From the NCBI GenBank assembly GCA_029532415.1, contig JAQOTA010000069.1:2170001-2234000 (forward strand): 64,000 nt of DNA. The letters are read 5' to 3'. The stretch comes from Marasmius tenuissimus (Eukaryota; Basidiomycota; Agaricomycetes; Agaricales; Marasmiaceae). Positions 43,824 to 55,527 of the stretch are shown piece by piece. The number at the start of each line of letters is the position of its first letter. Positions within the stretch are counted from its first letter, which is position 1. The notes under the pieces were generated by a model. It saw only the letters and a program-made list of their open reading frames with translations, ran no database searches and had not been told where the DNA came from. The position numbers and the translations under genes are program-made.

Positions 43824-46015
43824 TGTACGATAGTTATCACCAGTCCACACCCGATCAGAGGAACTCAACTAGGAGGCAGGCAAACATATGAGAAACCTAG
43901 ATGATAACCATTCGTTCATATCAGAAGTACTGTACCGCCAAACCGCGCAGAGCCAGACCAACGAATGGAGTCGGATAACGAGAGCATATAGCCATCGTGT
44001 GGCGTGGTGAAGTAAGTCAGCGAGTGAGAAAATGGTTACGAGCGATTTGGTGTACCTGCAATGGCTGCAAGCTCTCATCTTCGCAACGAGAGGCCATTTC
44101 CTCCAAGTCAGGATCACGACTGGGGTTTGTCCGATTTCCGAGCTGAGAGGAAAGAGTATCCAAGAGTATCCATCACAATGAGGTTATACAATTATTCTGA
44201 GCCTGTAAATTCAGCTAAGGTGTGTTATACATCATTGATCATGTCTGCGAGCATATGCAAGCGCAACATACCTCGCGGGACATTATTGTCCCCATCCGCA
44301 CAGGGGGCGACGTTGGAGGCTCCAGTGACCGTGGTGTTGAATTGTTTGCTACTTGTGCGTGAATTGTCATGCTTTAACCTCGTCGAGTCTTCTTGGTAAG
44401 CTGCCATTGAGCTCGTTGGCTTTTGGAATAAGAAAGGATTCGGACAACCTTGATAGAGAGAACGAGAACAAGAGCGTACACTGATGGCCAGGCATTGGAT
44501 TCTTGGAGACTTCCCTACCCTGCTAGCGAGCTTAAAGCTCCACGATCCCAACTCATACCTCCTTCCATCTCATGAAACCCGTCGGTCGTTCAAAACGCGT
44601 GTTGACGGCAGGGACACGACGTAAGTACTGGTCCTGGAGCGAGAGATCGATGAACACCACAGGAGATCAATCGGAGAAAGGGAAGGTGGTTGAGACAGAA
44701 TAGTTGAGCTTGAGCTTGCCAAGCTCAAGCGTGGGGTATCATCGACAGCGGTATTGGTGACAGTTGTGGAGGAGACGATGGTGGTACAGAAGAAACCAGA
44801 TTTCGGGGGATCGGGCGGCCTGGGCCGGTTTTGCAGTGACACAGACCGGTGCGGTGGCTGTCCCCCGACGCTCTTCTGCTCCTCAACGTCCACCACAATC
44901 GTGGGCGTTACCAACTTCCATCCGTTACATTGAACGGATCCGCAGCCCACCGTTTTTCAATCTGTGCTCGTCACTCCCACATCGTAACGGGTGTTCACCA
45001 CCGAGAGGCTCCACTATGTTCCACCTTCGAAAGTCCATCGCAGAGCAAAATAAGGTCAGGATCGAAAATCATCTCATCTGAGGCAGTATGGAAGTGGCGC
45101 ATGGTTAAAAATAGCAGGAAAATACGATGAACTGGAACTTGGAAGTCTGAGGGCCTGGATTGCCTTGCTCTGGGCAGGGTGACTGGAACAGTGCAGAAGC
45201 TTCGTAGCGGGTATGTCAGTCCTCTGTCTCTGGAAGTATTCTCTAGCTAACTTTGAACTTACTGACAGGCGACGGAAATTTTCAAGAACGCACATACCAG
45301 CTCGCAACCTAAAGCTAACGTTGAGAGTATCGGGAACCAGTTAAAGAGAACCTGGCGTTCGACGGAGAAGAACGGAAGAATGCGTTTTGGTCAGAGTTGG
45401 TGAATCCAGTAAGGCGCGTTTTGCGTGAGCTCTGGCGACGTCTGCTGATCTTTGCTGACAATTATTAGGTACCATTGCCGTCGCTGGGGTCGTCTACCGA
45501 AAGGGTCGTCTATGTTAACCATACGAACTCGCACTCTCCAGAATAGATGAAATGCATGGGCTTCATCGCCATCGTCTGCTGGCGAAAATAAGCAAAGGGG
45601 CCCTTACGACAACCTCGACAACAGTGCTGTCTTCGAGTCTACGCCCCTAGACCCCCTCTTTCTACAAAATGTTGTCGCACGAGGTGGTGTTGTTCTGGCT
45701 CTGAAGGGACAATTACGAGAAGGGAAGGAAGTCAGTCGTCCAAGTGAGTTTCGGCGCCATGACTCGGCGCTACTGCCTCAACAGGTTTGTCCGCATGGGA
45801 AGCCGAATTAAAACACGGGATAGTTAGAGGGTCCAGAGTCGGGGATTGGGTTGATTTCTGGGCCTTTGGCTCCAACATTGGGTGGATGAAGATGACCGGG
45901 AAAGGTACTATGTTAGCCTTGTACGGTACTTCTGTTTTCTTCAACTGTTCCGAAGATCATCCTGCTAGACGCTGAGATTTAGGTACATTCCTGAACAGCT
46001 GTTTCCTAAAGCACA
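43824..46015. other. Long intergenic stretch, nothing recognised
   Basis: About 2.2 kb without a supportable gene. A small palindrome (CTTGAGCTTG with CCAAGCTCAAG, about 44708-44728) is the only local structure seen. Frames on both strands are short and without motifs. Confidence 0.45.
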
Positions 46016-46160
46016 TTCAGGAGGATTAGATAATCCACGTAATGGCGAGTCAATCTCATTTCAGTCTGGGCCGAATATCTTTTAGGATCCGTGCTTCTAG
46101 CAGGGGGCAGATGTTTCGTGCCTTGAAGAAAACTGAAGCATGACGGGCACAGATGAAAGG
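46016..46160 (+). pseudogene. Relic of a 7TM exon 5 tail
   Basis: The order 'ctcatttcagtctgggccg', 'gcttctagc', 'tttcgtgccttgaagaa' matches the 3' part of exon 5, best in copy 3 (about 4290-4375). No other exon survives. Confidence 0.6.
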
Positions 46161-46415
46161 CAGTTCGTGAGTTCACAGCCGATCGGGACGATTTAACCAA
46201 GGGGGAGATGATAAAGCTGTAACGAAGCATCTTGTCCTTGGACCTTGAGGGGACCCAGAGGTATTTGAAGGAAACTTTGAGGTAAACTCATAGTCGTAGG
46301 GCTGCATGTGCTTGTCATAGGCTTCATGTCGTGCGGTATCAGAAGAAGGTTTGATCAAGACCATTTGTCGGTCACGAGACGGCAAGACTTTGTACTCTTC
46401 CGCGCAGTGCGTCGT
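46161..46415. other. Intergenic, nothing recognised
   Basis: No feature seen. Confidence 0.4.
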
Positions 46416-46609
46416 TAGCGTATATTCGCAAACGCTCTCCGAGCAGACCTCCGCCCAGCTCGGAGAAAGCCGAGAGAAGGTCTACGTCCCCAAACCAGTC
46501 AGCTGGTTTTTCAGCGACGTCATCGACTTTCCAGCCTTTTCCCAGCCCCCTCGGAAAGGTCCGAGATCTCGTTCCCATCTGCCTGGGAGCGATTTGCGAA
46601 TATGCCCTA
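46416..46609. mobile_element. Small inverted-repeat element (candidate MITE)
   Basis: The ends are imperfect inverted repeats. The left end TAGCGTATATTCGCAAACGC pairs with the right end, whose complement reads TAGGGCATATTCGCAAATCGC. The unit is about 194 bp and non-coding. A TA target duplication is possible but cannot be proven from one copy. Confidence 0.55.
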
Positions 46610-47093
46610 TTCATCAACCTCGGATCAGCGAATAGGCCGAAATCATCATGTACCCCATGATTCTTATCCAACCATGTACCTTCCCTTTTGATTTGCTGTC
46701 AGTTGCTTATCGTAAATGGAGACTTCTATGGTCCCAGCTTACTGCACCCATGTCGATATCTGTGTTTTGTATTGAGCGCGGTGGGATTTGATTGCTTATG
46801 AGTCCACGGGCAGTGCGTCGTTCAAAATTCGTATCTCTTCTTTCCCCCCCTCCAATTGACAGCTTTTTTCACAGCGTTCCAGGGCGCTCAAACCCTTCCA
46901 TTCGCGCTTTCAACTCTCCTCCACAAATCACGGAGACTGGAATGGTGTACAATTGTCTGGCGTGCTGTAAAGATCTCCCCCTCTCTGATCTCTTCTCTTT
47001 ACTTCATCTGACGGTCGAACTGATGCTCATACTGATTCCTGTTACGCCAGAGTCCCATGACCCCGGGTTGTTAAATTAGGACAAACCACAGAC
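46610..47093. other. Intergenic before 7TM copy 8
   Basis: No gene is seen. Confidence 0.45.
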
Positions 47094-47100
47094 TATAAAG
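47094..47100 (+). promoter_or_regulatory. TATA box of 7TM copy 8
   Basis: TATAAAG, 68 nt upstream of the ATG at 47162. Confidence 0.55.
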
Positions 47101-47161
47101 ACAGTACCCAGACTTGGCGAGTATCTCAGCGGCCTCGAATCATCTCTTGATCGCTATCTCT

Positions 47162-48594
47162 ATGGAGTCGGCCTTGCATTCATCACTCGCACAGCGGCAG
47201 CACCTTTGTTGTGTTGTCGCGGGGTCGTTGGCCGTGAGTGTACTTTGTTTTATTGAAAAATCTCGATTCTAATAACCGTTGGTTCAGGTCGTTCTTTGGG
47301 ATGTCCTTCTACATTCTAAGGTTGACTTCCAACTGATCAGAAAGTCCGGGCTTCACCTTCCTCAGGCACTATACGTGACTTCGAGGTAGGCCTCACAGTG
47401 TCTCAATTGACGGGTCGAAGATATAGCTGACTGTTTCTAGGCTCGTTACTCTTGCATTCCTGGCCTGCGAAACCGTGCTTCTGAGTAGGTACCCCTTTCG
47501 TCCTTTCGGAAGAACACCTCCAATATTCCCTTTCAGCGGTAGAGGTTGGATCCCACTGTCATGCCCTGACTCTCGCCGTCACCTCGCTCTGGTCGCTCAG
47601 CTACGCCTTAATAGGACTAATGCATCTTGTGCGCACTCACGCCATCTACCGTGACCGCCCACGGGTGGTCTGCTTCTTCTGCATCATATGGTCGATATCA
47701 TCAGGAATTTCCTTAGTTATTGGTCCTTTCGCCGTAAAAGGCGGCATCGTCGGTACAGGCTTTTGCCTACACACCAATCTGAACGCCACCCTTCTGGAAA
47801 TAGCGACGGCAATCAACACTTTCCAAGGCACCTGTATTGTTTTCGCGACTAGCAGTGGCCTTATTGTCTCCCCGGCGGATGTGTACGCTATGAAGCAACT
47901 TGGAGTAGTCGAGAAATTGAAAGTAGCGGTCGTAGCGAAAGATGTTCTCCCATTCACAAAAGCCCTCCTAAGGCACAGCCAACGATACTACGTGTGAGTC
48001 CACATCCATACTCGTGTTCTCATCGTTCGAGGAAATTAACTCAGATCATAATTCCCACGATCAAGGATGCAACTCCTGTCCAACCTTACAGTGATGACTC
48101 TGATAAGCATAAAAGCGATACCCTCAGCATACCGTATCGGATTAACCCTCATTGGGCACGTATTTCTCCATTGCAGGGCTTCCTCAGTCTTCCGGAACGT
48201 CGGAGTATCGAGGTACCTCATTGAAGAAGTGATAATCAACATTGATGATCAGCCGATTCTTCGCTTCGACGATACTCCCACCCGTCATTCTTCACGCGGT
48301 GAGCCGAATGACGGTGACTCTCCACGTTTACAAGATCAACCAACTCCGAAAAATGCAGTGGCGGTGAGCTACCTAACCTTTGCATTCGCCGCCCTACTGA
48401 GTATGCAAGTCGACAGCCCATCGCAGAGGTCCACGGAGGAGGAAACGGACATGCCGACCCACCAGTCTAGAGAATTAAATCACACCGTATTCTCACCGTT
48501 TCGAGCCATACAGAGTTCGAGAAAAATGCCGGCTGGCTCACACTCGTGGACATGTCGATCAAGGGGGCGGAGAACTCACTCAAATTCCTTATAA
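47162..48594 (+). CDS. Orphan 7TM protein, copy 8 (five exons, long tail)
   Basis: Exons are 47162-47233, 47288-47385, 47441-47484, 47537-47993 and 48066-48594, totalling 1200 nt (399 aa). The exon 5 acceptor is AAG, weaker than the usual CAG/TAG. It has WDVLLHSKVDFQLIRKSG, SHCHAL, GFCLHTN, VVAKDVLPFTK and CRASSVFRNVGVS; here the second cysteine of CRSCS is serine. The tail is about 60 residues longer than in copy 9. A GTGAGC at about 48364 could instead be the donor of a sixth exon. It belongs to the same subgroup as copies 9, 10 and 11 (exon 5 starting MQL or MHL). Confidence 0.82.
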
Positions 48595-49491
48595 TATATG
48601 GCCTCTAATCCAGAAGTTCCAATCGAGATCAATTTGATGAGCTCGTAGTCCGTTGCTTCCCCACAGAGCATCCAATAGATTTCCCCGAGCTCTCCAGAGT
48701 CCATCAAATTAGCTTGCGACAGAGACCAGGGGTCTCTAAATACCCCTCGAATCATCTTTTGGAGCTTACCTCCACTCAAGGTCCGTTATGTCCTGAGATC
48801 GGAATCTTTCAGGTTGATTTACGTCGAGACCAGACAACGTGAAAGACTGACAACCCCAACTTTGGAGGCCTTGAAACGTGAGAATAATGCTTATGCCTCT
48901 CTTGTCCCGAACTAAATGAGCAGTTTGAGTATCTTCGGCTCTTAAAGGGAGTGTGTCTTGGCAATGAGTTGCCTCACACTTTTGACTAGAATGAATACCC
49001 CTAGATGATCGATGCCGCAGATCACCGAGTCTTCAACATTCTTTCCAGTCCGATTGTAGCATCATTTCTCCAATGCCTTTCTGATGTTCACGATCGGAAT
49101 CATCCAGCGCGCAACATCAATCGTGCTGGGAACTGACTTGTCGTGGCGAATCAATCTAGCGCAACTTCCCCCTCGCACGCATCTCCAGAAAGCATGTCGT
49201 TTAGTCGTCGTCGGCGACTCGGTGTCTTCGTTAAGTATTATGGCTGTGTGCTATCAATTCCCATGTCCAAACCTCAGTGCCTCAGTTTCACCAACCCATG
49301 GAAAACCTGGGGCTTCCCTGTTGTCCCATACCCCCAGATCATCAAGACAAGAAAGGGAAGAGGCTCCCCTTTCCCCCAAATCAAGCCAGCATCTTGGCCT
49401 GACGTGCTGTGCTGATACCATCGTCATGATTACAGACTACATTCAAAGCGGGAGCGGCACGGTGATCATCAGATAGAACGGGATGATAAGC
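48595..49491. other. Intergenic before 7TM copy 9
   Basis: No gene recognised. The 130-codon + frame at 49084-49476 lacks motifs and a promoter. Confidence 0.45.
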
Positions 49492-49499
49492 TATAAAAG
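49492..49499 (+). promoter_or_regulatory. TATA box of 7TM copy 9
   Basis: TATAAAAG, 51 nt upstream of the ATG at 49543. Confidence 0.6.
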
Positions 49500-49542
49500 C
49501 AGCGCAACAGCTAAGCACTCAGACTCACGATTCCTCTCTCGT

Positions 49543-50737
49543 ATGACAGCTTTGCCCGATGTTGTTGATGCGTCGCTCGCACAACAGCGGCACCTTTGTT
49601 GTGTTGTTGTGGGGGCATTGGCGGTGAGTCCGACTGCTTCTGTCCGTAGATCTAGAATATCTGACAATGGTTCATATAGGTCATTGTTTGGGACGTCCTT
49701 CTACATGCTAAACTGGACTTCCAGCTGATGAGGAAGTCCGGGTTTCACCTCCCCCAGGCAGTATACGTGATCTTAAGGTAACTAAACTCAACTCGTTCGA
49801 AAGCCAGCGGCTTTGATATTTACATTATCAGGTGTACTGCCATCGTCTTTTTGCTTTGCGAAACAGTCCTCTTGAGTATGTTCATTGTTGTTATCTCTGG
49901 AGTATAGCCATGATGCCTTTTTAATCGTTCCAGGCGCCCCTGTTGGTTCCCGTTGCCGTACGCTGACTCTCGTGGTTATTTCCCTGTGGTCTCTCCATTA
50001 CACCTTGGTTGGGATGTTGCACCTGGCTCGAATACGGGCCATCTTCTTTGAACGAACTTGGGTCATTCGATCTTTTTTGACCCTATGGTTGATATCTTCC
50101 GGAACCTCCATAGCTGCTAGTCCGTTCCTTCTCCAAGGAGGTGTCATCGGCAAAAACACCTGCATGCACACCAACCTCAACTTCACCCTGACACAACTCG
50201 CAATGAGTATAAATACATTCCAAGGCACCTGTATTGTCTTTGCAACTAGCAGTGGCCTAATCTTGTCCTCAGCGGATGTATATGGACCCACGGCACAGCG
50301 CGGATTGCTTGAGAAGTTGAAGGCAATAGCTGTGGCAAAAGATGTTCCCGTGTTCTCTAGATCCCTTCTACGGAACGGACAAATGTACTATTTGTGAGAT
50401 CCTCCCTATTTCGACACGACTTCCATGGATTCTGATTACTTTTAGGATGCAATTGGCTTCCAATCTCGCGGTAATCTTTACGATACGAATTGCGACTATC
50501 CCATTTGCGTATCGCATGGGAATTATCATTGTCGCAAACGTCTTCCTCCATTGCAGGTCATGTTCCGTCTTCCGGAACGTCGGGATATCAAAGCACATTC
50601 TTCACGAAGTACCATTCGATATCAACATCGAGCCAATATCTTTCCGTTCTGGGGATATTACACGCGTCTCTTTGCGTGGTGAGGAACATGACCCACGTTT
50701 TGAAGAGAGCTCGGCCGTTGAAAGAACGCAGAGGTGA
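49543..50737 (+). CDS. Orphan 7TM protein, copy 9 (five exons)
   Basis: Exons are 49543-49623, 49680-49777, 49832-49875, 49934-50393 and 50446-50737, totalling 975 nt (324 aa). Donors include GTAACT (intron 2) and GTGAGA (intron 4). It has WDVLLHAKLDFQLMRKSG, SRCRTL, NTCMHTN, AVAKDVPVFSR and CRSCSVFRNVGIS. The stop is TGA 50735-50737. Confidence 0.87.
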
Positions 50738-51116
50738 GTAACAGTCTAACATTTGGTACCATGACCCTTTGAGTACACTAGTTAATAGCCGCCGCCAAGA
50801 TTTGACCGGGGGAGGCGAAACGGGCGTTAGCGAGTCTCAGTAGGACTATTGGCCCATGCAAACCGCATGTTCTTGGCTCTTCGGGGATCCATGCCTCCCT
50901 CGAGTTTCAACAGCGAGGGAAGCATTGCTTTCCTTACATCAAATCACCGCCGACGCTGAGTTGCTGCCGCTGAGTGCGCGAGTTGGTTTGACATGCTGTA
51001 CTCTGTACAGACCTTTTAGGTACTAGTAATGCATTAATCAAGTCACATAAATCACTGCTGTTCAGAGAGGTGCCTAATGAATGCACTGGTGAATTAAAAG
51101 GCCTCACTTTTAACAC
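50738..51116. other. Intergenic before 7TM copy 10
   Basis: No gene is seen. TATATAG (51117-51123) precedes the copy 10 exon 1. Confidence 0.5.
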
Positions 51117-51155
51117 TATATAGCTGACTTTTCCCCCCAGTTTTTTGTTACCATC

Positions 51156-52436
51156 ATGGCCTTGTCGCAAGCTATGGATGCGTTGCAGGCACAGCGGCAG
51201 CACCTTTGTTGTGCCGTTGTGGGGTCATTGGCAGTGAGTCTGCCGTTGTTCTATGTACAGTTACTATCTCCAACCTCCGAATTTTGATGGCGGGCTGTAT
51301 AGCTTGTGTCTTGGGACGTCCTTCTGCATGCCCAGATTGATATTCAACTGATACGGAGATCCGGATTTCATTTTCCGCAGGCAGTCTACGTGGCATCAAG
51401 GTGAATTGGCATCATCTAAGCAATTATTTGACAGGACCTAACACTGGGCGCAACGACCCGTAAGTTCTGGGAGAAATGTAGAATTGACGTGAAAACTTAT
51501 GTGGGGAGAATTTACCGTGATTCTCGTGGCCCATGCAAGAGATATCTGAACCAAAGGTTCATCGATCTTACCTCTACGGTGGTGCTGTCATGATACTTTT
51601 TGTTCTTAGGCGCCCCCGTTGGTTCGCGTTGCCATGTGCTGATGCTCGTGGTTACATCTCTGTGGTCCCTCTATTACACCCTGATTAGACTATTGCATCT
51701 AGTACGGACCCGTGCCATCCACTTTGACCGAATTTGGGTGGTCCGATATTTCTTTATTCTATGATTGATATCTTCCGGAACCTCCGCGGCAGTCAGTCCG
51801 TTCATTCTGCAAGGAGGCATTGTCGGCACGAACTTGTGCGTGCACACCGGCCTCAACCTCACCCTCATACAGCTCGCAATGAGCATCAATACGTTTCAAG
51901 GCACTTGCATTGTCTTTGCGACCAGTAGTGGCCTCATTCTCTCCCCGGCGGATGTTCACGAGCCCAGCGGTCGACCAAGGTTCCTTGAAAAGTTGAAGTG
52001 CATAGTCGTGGCAAGAGATATTCCATTATTCTCCAAATCCCTCTAAAGACACACACAGAAATACTACCTGTGAGTTCAAGCCTATCCCAGTCGGCCTTCG
52101 AGGCAATCCAGTTATGAACGCTGTTCTGGGATGCAGCTGTCTTCCAACCTCGTGGTAATCACTATGATACGAAATGAGGCCATCCCACTTTTATACTACC
52201 GCATCGGCATTACCATCGTCACACTCGCCATTCTTCACTGTAGGTCGTGCTCTGTTTTCCGAAATGTCGGGATATCAAAGCACAACCTCCAAGAGGCAAT
52301 AATCGATATTAACCATGAGCCGATGTCTTTTCGGTTCGGGGGGATAACCCGACGTTCCTCCAGTAGCGAGACACATTACCGTGTTGAAGAGGGTCAACGG
52401 TGGAAGAATATAGATGTGGTACTGGGTTTTGCATAA
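51156..52436 (+). pseudogene. 7TM copy 10, inactivated
   Basis: Exon 1 (51156-51233) and exon 2 (51303-51400) are intact with good splice sites. Exon 3 (44 nt) is absent from the 200 nt that follow. Exon 4 (from about 51612) has TGA at 51762-51764 in the FILW motif and a TAA in the terminal SKSLL region (52044-52046). Exon 5 (from about 52130) keeps CRSCSVFRNVGIS. Its last codons and stop lie within the left end of the inverted-repeat element at 52423. Confidence 0.85.
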
Positions 52437-52796
52437 TAGCGTGAACATGCGAAAAAAATATTTCGCCTTACGTGACCCGGTCCGACACCTCCAGCCGCTG
52501 TGGCAACACGGAGATTTGACCTCCGTCGGGATATCCCGCAGTGGCTTTGACCTTGTCCGACTGGAATGTGTACCATTGAAGCCCGCAGGTAAGATCATTT
52601 ACCCTCCTCTGTGATGTCTCAACTGGTTCAGGCTTGTCTGGAGTCAGTATTGTGGATGGAAGTCAAAAGCTCGCTCGAATCTTGCAGGCCTTTCAAACCA
52701 ACGGCAGACCATACTGCCCCACCGGCAGCATGAGCGCTCCGAGGAGCCCGACGTGAAATAAAAAAATTGCGTGTTCACGCTATTATGCAAAACCCA
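52423..52796. mobile_element. Inverted-repeat element with perfect 25-bp termini
   Basis: The left end TGGGTTTTGCATAATAGC plus GTGAACA (52423-52447) is repeated inverted without mismatch at 52772-52796. The unit is 374 bp and has no long frame. No clear TSD. It lies at the 3' end of pseudogene copy 10 and supplies its terminal codons. It fits a MITE. Confidence 0.8.
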
Positions 52797-53012
52797 ATAA
52801 GTGGCAGTCATGAAAGAAGTTAGTTTCAGCACGCTGAGCAGAAAGACCAAAAGCCTGCCTAGGGGACTCATCCAAGTCAAAGCCAACAGGCGACTCAGCC
52901 AGTCCAGAAGTAAAATTGGACGATACCGCTGGCTGACGGAAATTGGCGATCAGGGGTAGGAAAATATGAAATAGAAACAGGCTGCAAGATTTGTCAGGCC
53001 CGAGCCTCTACC

Positions 53013-54876
53013 TTAGAGTACAGAACCATCTACGTATTTCCCTAAGAACTTCTCCAAACCAACCCTTGCTTCGCCGCCGTCATCCCAAACCTTGGATATT
53101 TCATCACTCAATCTCTCAGCGTTCGCCCTCACAGACTTCCCTTCCTCACCCTTGATACTCACAAGAAGCCGTCGAGTTTCCTCTCTAACAGCGCCATGAG
53201 TGAACAATGGTCCAGCAGCATTTTCTGAACAACGATAAGGCCTCCTCGCATACTTCCCGGTCCGAACAGAGAGAAGTTCAAAGCTCGCACGATGAGTGAG
53301 GGTTATCAAAGCTGCGTTGCTTGGTTGATCGGCGCCCATGGGCCAGAATATCCTGAAATTCAAGTCGTCCCCGCGTCAGAAGGAATTCAATAAAAGTCCC
53401 GACCAGTAAATTATCCATACTCACAAGGGAACCCGGTATCGAAAGCCCTCTTGGAGACTATTCCAACCTCCATGGGTCAAGAACCAACCGACACTGGGGT
53501 GTTGTAGAACGCTATCTTGCGGAGCCCAAGGAACAGCCATCCCCACGCCACTCGAAGCAATCTTCTCTTTGACTACTTGCGGAACGTCGGGTTTCGCAGA
53601 TCCGTATGCGAACAAGAAAGGTGTGCCGCTCCTGATGAGTTCGTCAATGACGATGTACACTTTCCCCGAATCGGCAGGCCAGAATGTGGTGCCGAACGCG
53701 ATCTATGAGGGTTTTAATAGTCAGGGAAGAACAACAAACGCGAATACGTACGTATACAAGCGATTTGTCCCCATGCTTCCTCTGTACCCGGTCCAGGAAT
53801 GGAAGCACTTGGGACTCATCATCCGCAGGTGGCTGGGGGAACAAGGAGCTCACAAAGCCAATACAGACGAGCTCCTTGCCCATCCCGTGTAAGTAATTTT
53901 CCATAACTTCAATGGACTCGCGTTCCAAAACCCTCGTCGACACACAGAATGTCCCCTCTGCCTCATGAATGTACTTCCGTCCACGTTGAAGAAGCGCGGC
54001 GCTCATCCTCAGGTCAATGTCCTGCGGAAACCACTCATAGTCAAACATTGGTGGGTACCCAGGGATCTCAATCAATTCATTGTTGACGGTTCCGTGTATC
54101 TTAAGTCGGCTTTGAATCAGATGATAGGTTGAGCCAAAGGGTAAAGGGAAACTCACCTTCGCCCCAATTTCGAGAGGATTACCACCTGTCTCAGTAACTT
54201 CCTTCTTGATGCGTTCAGTATAGTCCCCTTTTCCGCCATGGGACTCAGGCCCAAACTCGCGAATGAGTGGGCTAGCAGACATCCATGCAAAGATAGGGAG
54301 CTCATGAGGAGGTGCGAGGGTTCTTATTGCATCGAACGCGTAAGCGGCGAAGGGCTATAAGACATGAGCATCGATAAAAGTTGCTCATAGGTAGAGTGTA
54401 GGGATACTCACATCAATGATAGCCAGGCTGGGCTTTGGTAGACCAGTTACCGATTTCCCCGAGGAAGCACAAGTCAGAGTGCCTGATTGAGACAGGGTTT
54501 CGAACGCCTTGAAAAAGGCTGGGTTGTTCATAAAATCCGGAGTTAGATTGGGAATATCAATCACGCTGTGAGTATTATACGAAGTTAGCCCCGTTCGCAT
54601 CATGAAAATGGTTACGAACGACAAAAACATACTTGATTCGGCTTTCAATCTCTTTATATCGAGTTGAGGGCAATTTTGCAAGTTCTCCCACAATCTTCGG
54701 ATACATGGCCCCGGCGAGGAATGTTATAACAACATTAGGACGTAGCTCGGCTACGAGAACCATTAATGCTGTAAGAGGCTTGGTGTGTCCTGGAGAGCAA
54801 GTTCGTCACCGCTCGTTCAGTGAAAGATAGAGGACTTACCCCAAGCAGGGCAAGTATGTAGTACAATGTGTTTCAT
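53013..54876 (-). CDS. UDP-glycosyltransferase family 1 (GT1), six exons, 522 aa
   Basis: Exons, from the start, are 54876-54840, 54789-54633, 54565-54412, 54354-53752, 53702-53425 and 53352-53013, totalling 1569 nt with GT-AG introns of about 50-75 nt. The N-terminus MKHIVLHTCPAWGHTKPL holds the acceptor-side catalytic histidine (H14) of GT-B enzymes. The donor half reads LVYIAFGTTFWP across the exon 4-5 junction. It is followed by a PSPG-like signature (WAPQDSVLQHPSVGWFLTHGGWNSLQE) and, in exon 6, MGADQPSNA. GT1 enzymes move a sugar from a UDP-sugar to a small lipophilic acceptor such as a sterol or phenolic; the acceptor here cannot be told. No signal peptide or membrane anchor is evident, so it is probably cytosolic. 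The start is fixed by a TATA box 38-45 nt upstream. Confidence 0.92.
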
Positions 54877-54913
54877 CGGTTTGTTTTTGATGTCTAAGGA
54901 CCTCCTTTCTCGT

Positions 54914-54921
54914 CTTATATA
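54914..54921 (-). promoter_or_regulatory. TATA box of the glycosyltransferase gene
   Basis: TATATAAG on the minus strand, 38-45 nt upstream of the ATG (54874-54876). Confidence 0.6.
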
Positions 54922-54924
54922 CGC

Positions 54925-55527
54925 CACCGAGCAAGGAGGCATGCGCTAGGATGTGTCAACAGAATTCTCCGATTGGCTACGGCACGAAAACGCGTCCTCT
55001 CGGCGGACGTTACCTGGCAGGCTTGCTTACAGAGGCTGGAGCTGTTGAAGGGGATGTTTAATCGTTGTCACGAGATTGACATAAAGTTAGGGGCAATAAT
55101 TAATAGGAATAAAGACTGACAAAGCAGATCAGAGTTGATTATCCTTTGCAATTGCTCAACCTACTGTAGGCCCGCTGATAAACCGCTTCAGGCTTAGAAG
55201 TTGGACTGAAAGTTGGCTGTAAATGGTCGAGGAAGGTGTCTATTCAAGGGCTTGTTCGTGAGTATCGGGACAGTTCCTAACCCGGTAAGATGAGCGGCGA
55301 ATGAACTTGAAATGCCGTCCGACAGAGACTTCCTAGGACGAGTTGATCTTCAATAATCAGTCTTACGGAGCATATATACGGGTTAATAGTCTATCAAGAG
55401 AGATTCAACTAGGGAGAACCGACGGATGTGCCAACCGGCCTAAGGAACCGAATCACACGTAATCTTGACTACCACTATGAGTGTCTCGAAGACTTCGAGG
55501 AGAAAGAGCCCATGCAACGGCCGACGC
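54925..55527. other. Intergenic upstream of the glycosyltransferase
   Basis: No feature beyond the promoter. The next block begins near 55528. Confidence 0.45.

Noticed and set aside
44708..44728. Short palindrome as a terminator or RNA gene
   Set aside because: Isolated 21-bp hairpin without neighbouring gene context; fungi do not use such terminators.
49084..49476. 130-codon + frame as a gene
   Set aside because: Mixed composition, no promoter or motif, and an overlapping frame of similar quality.
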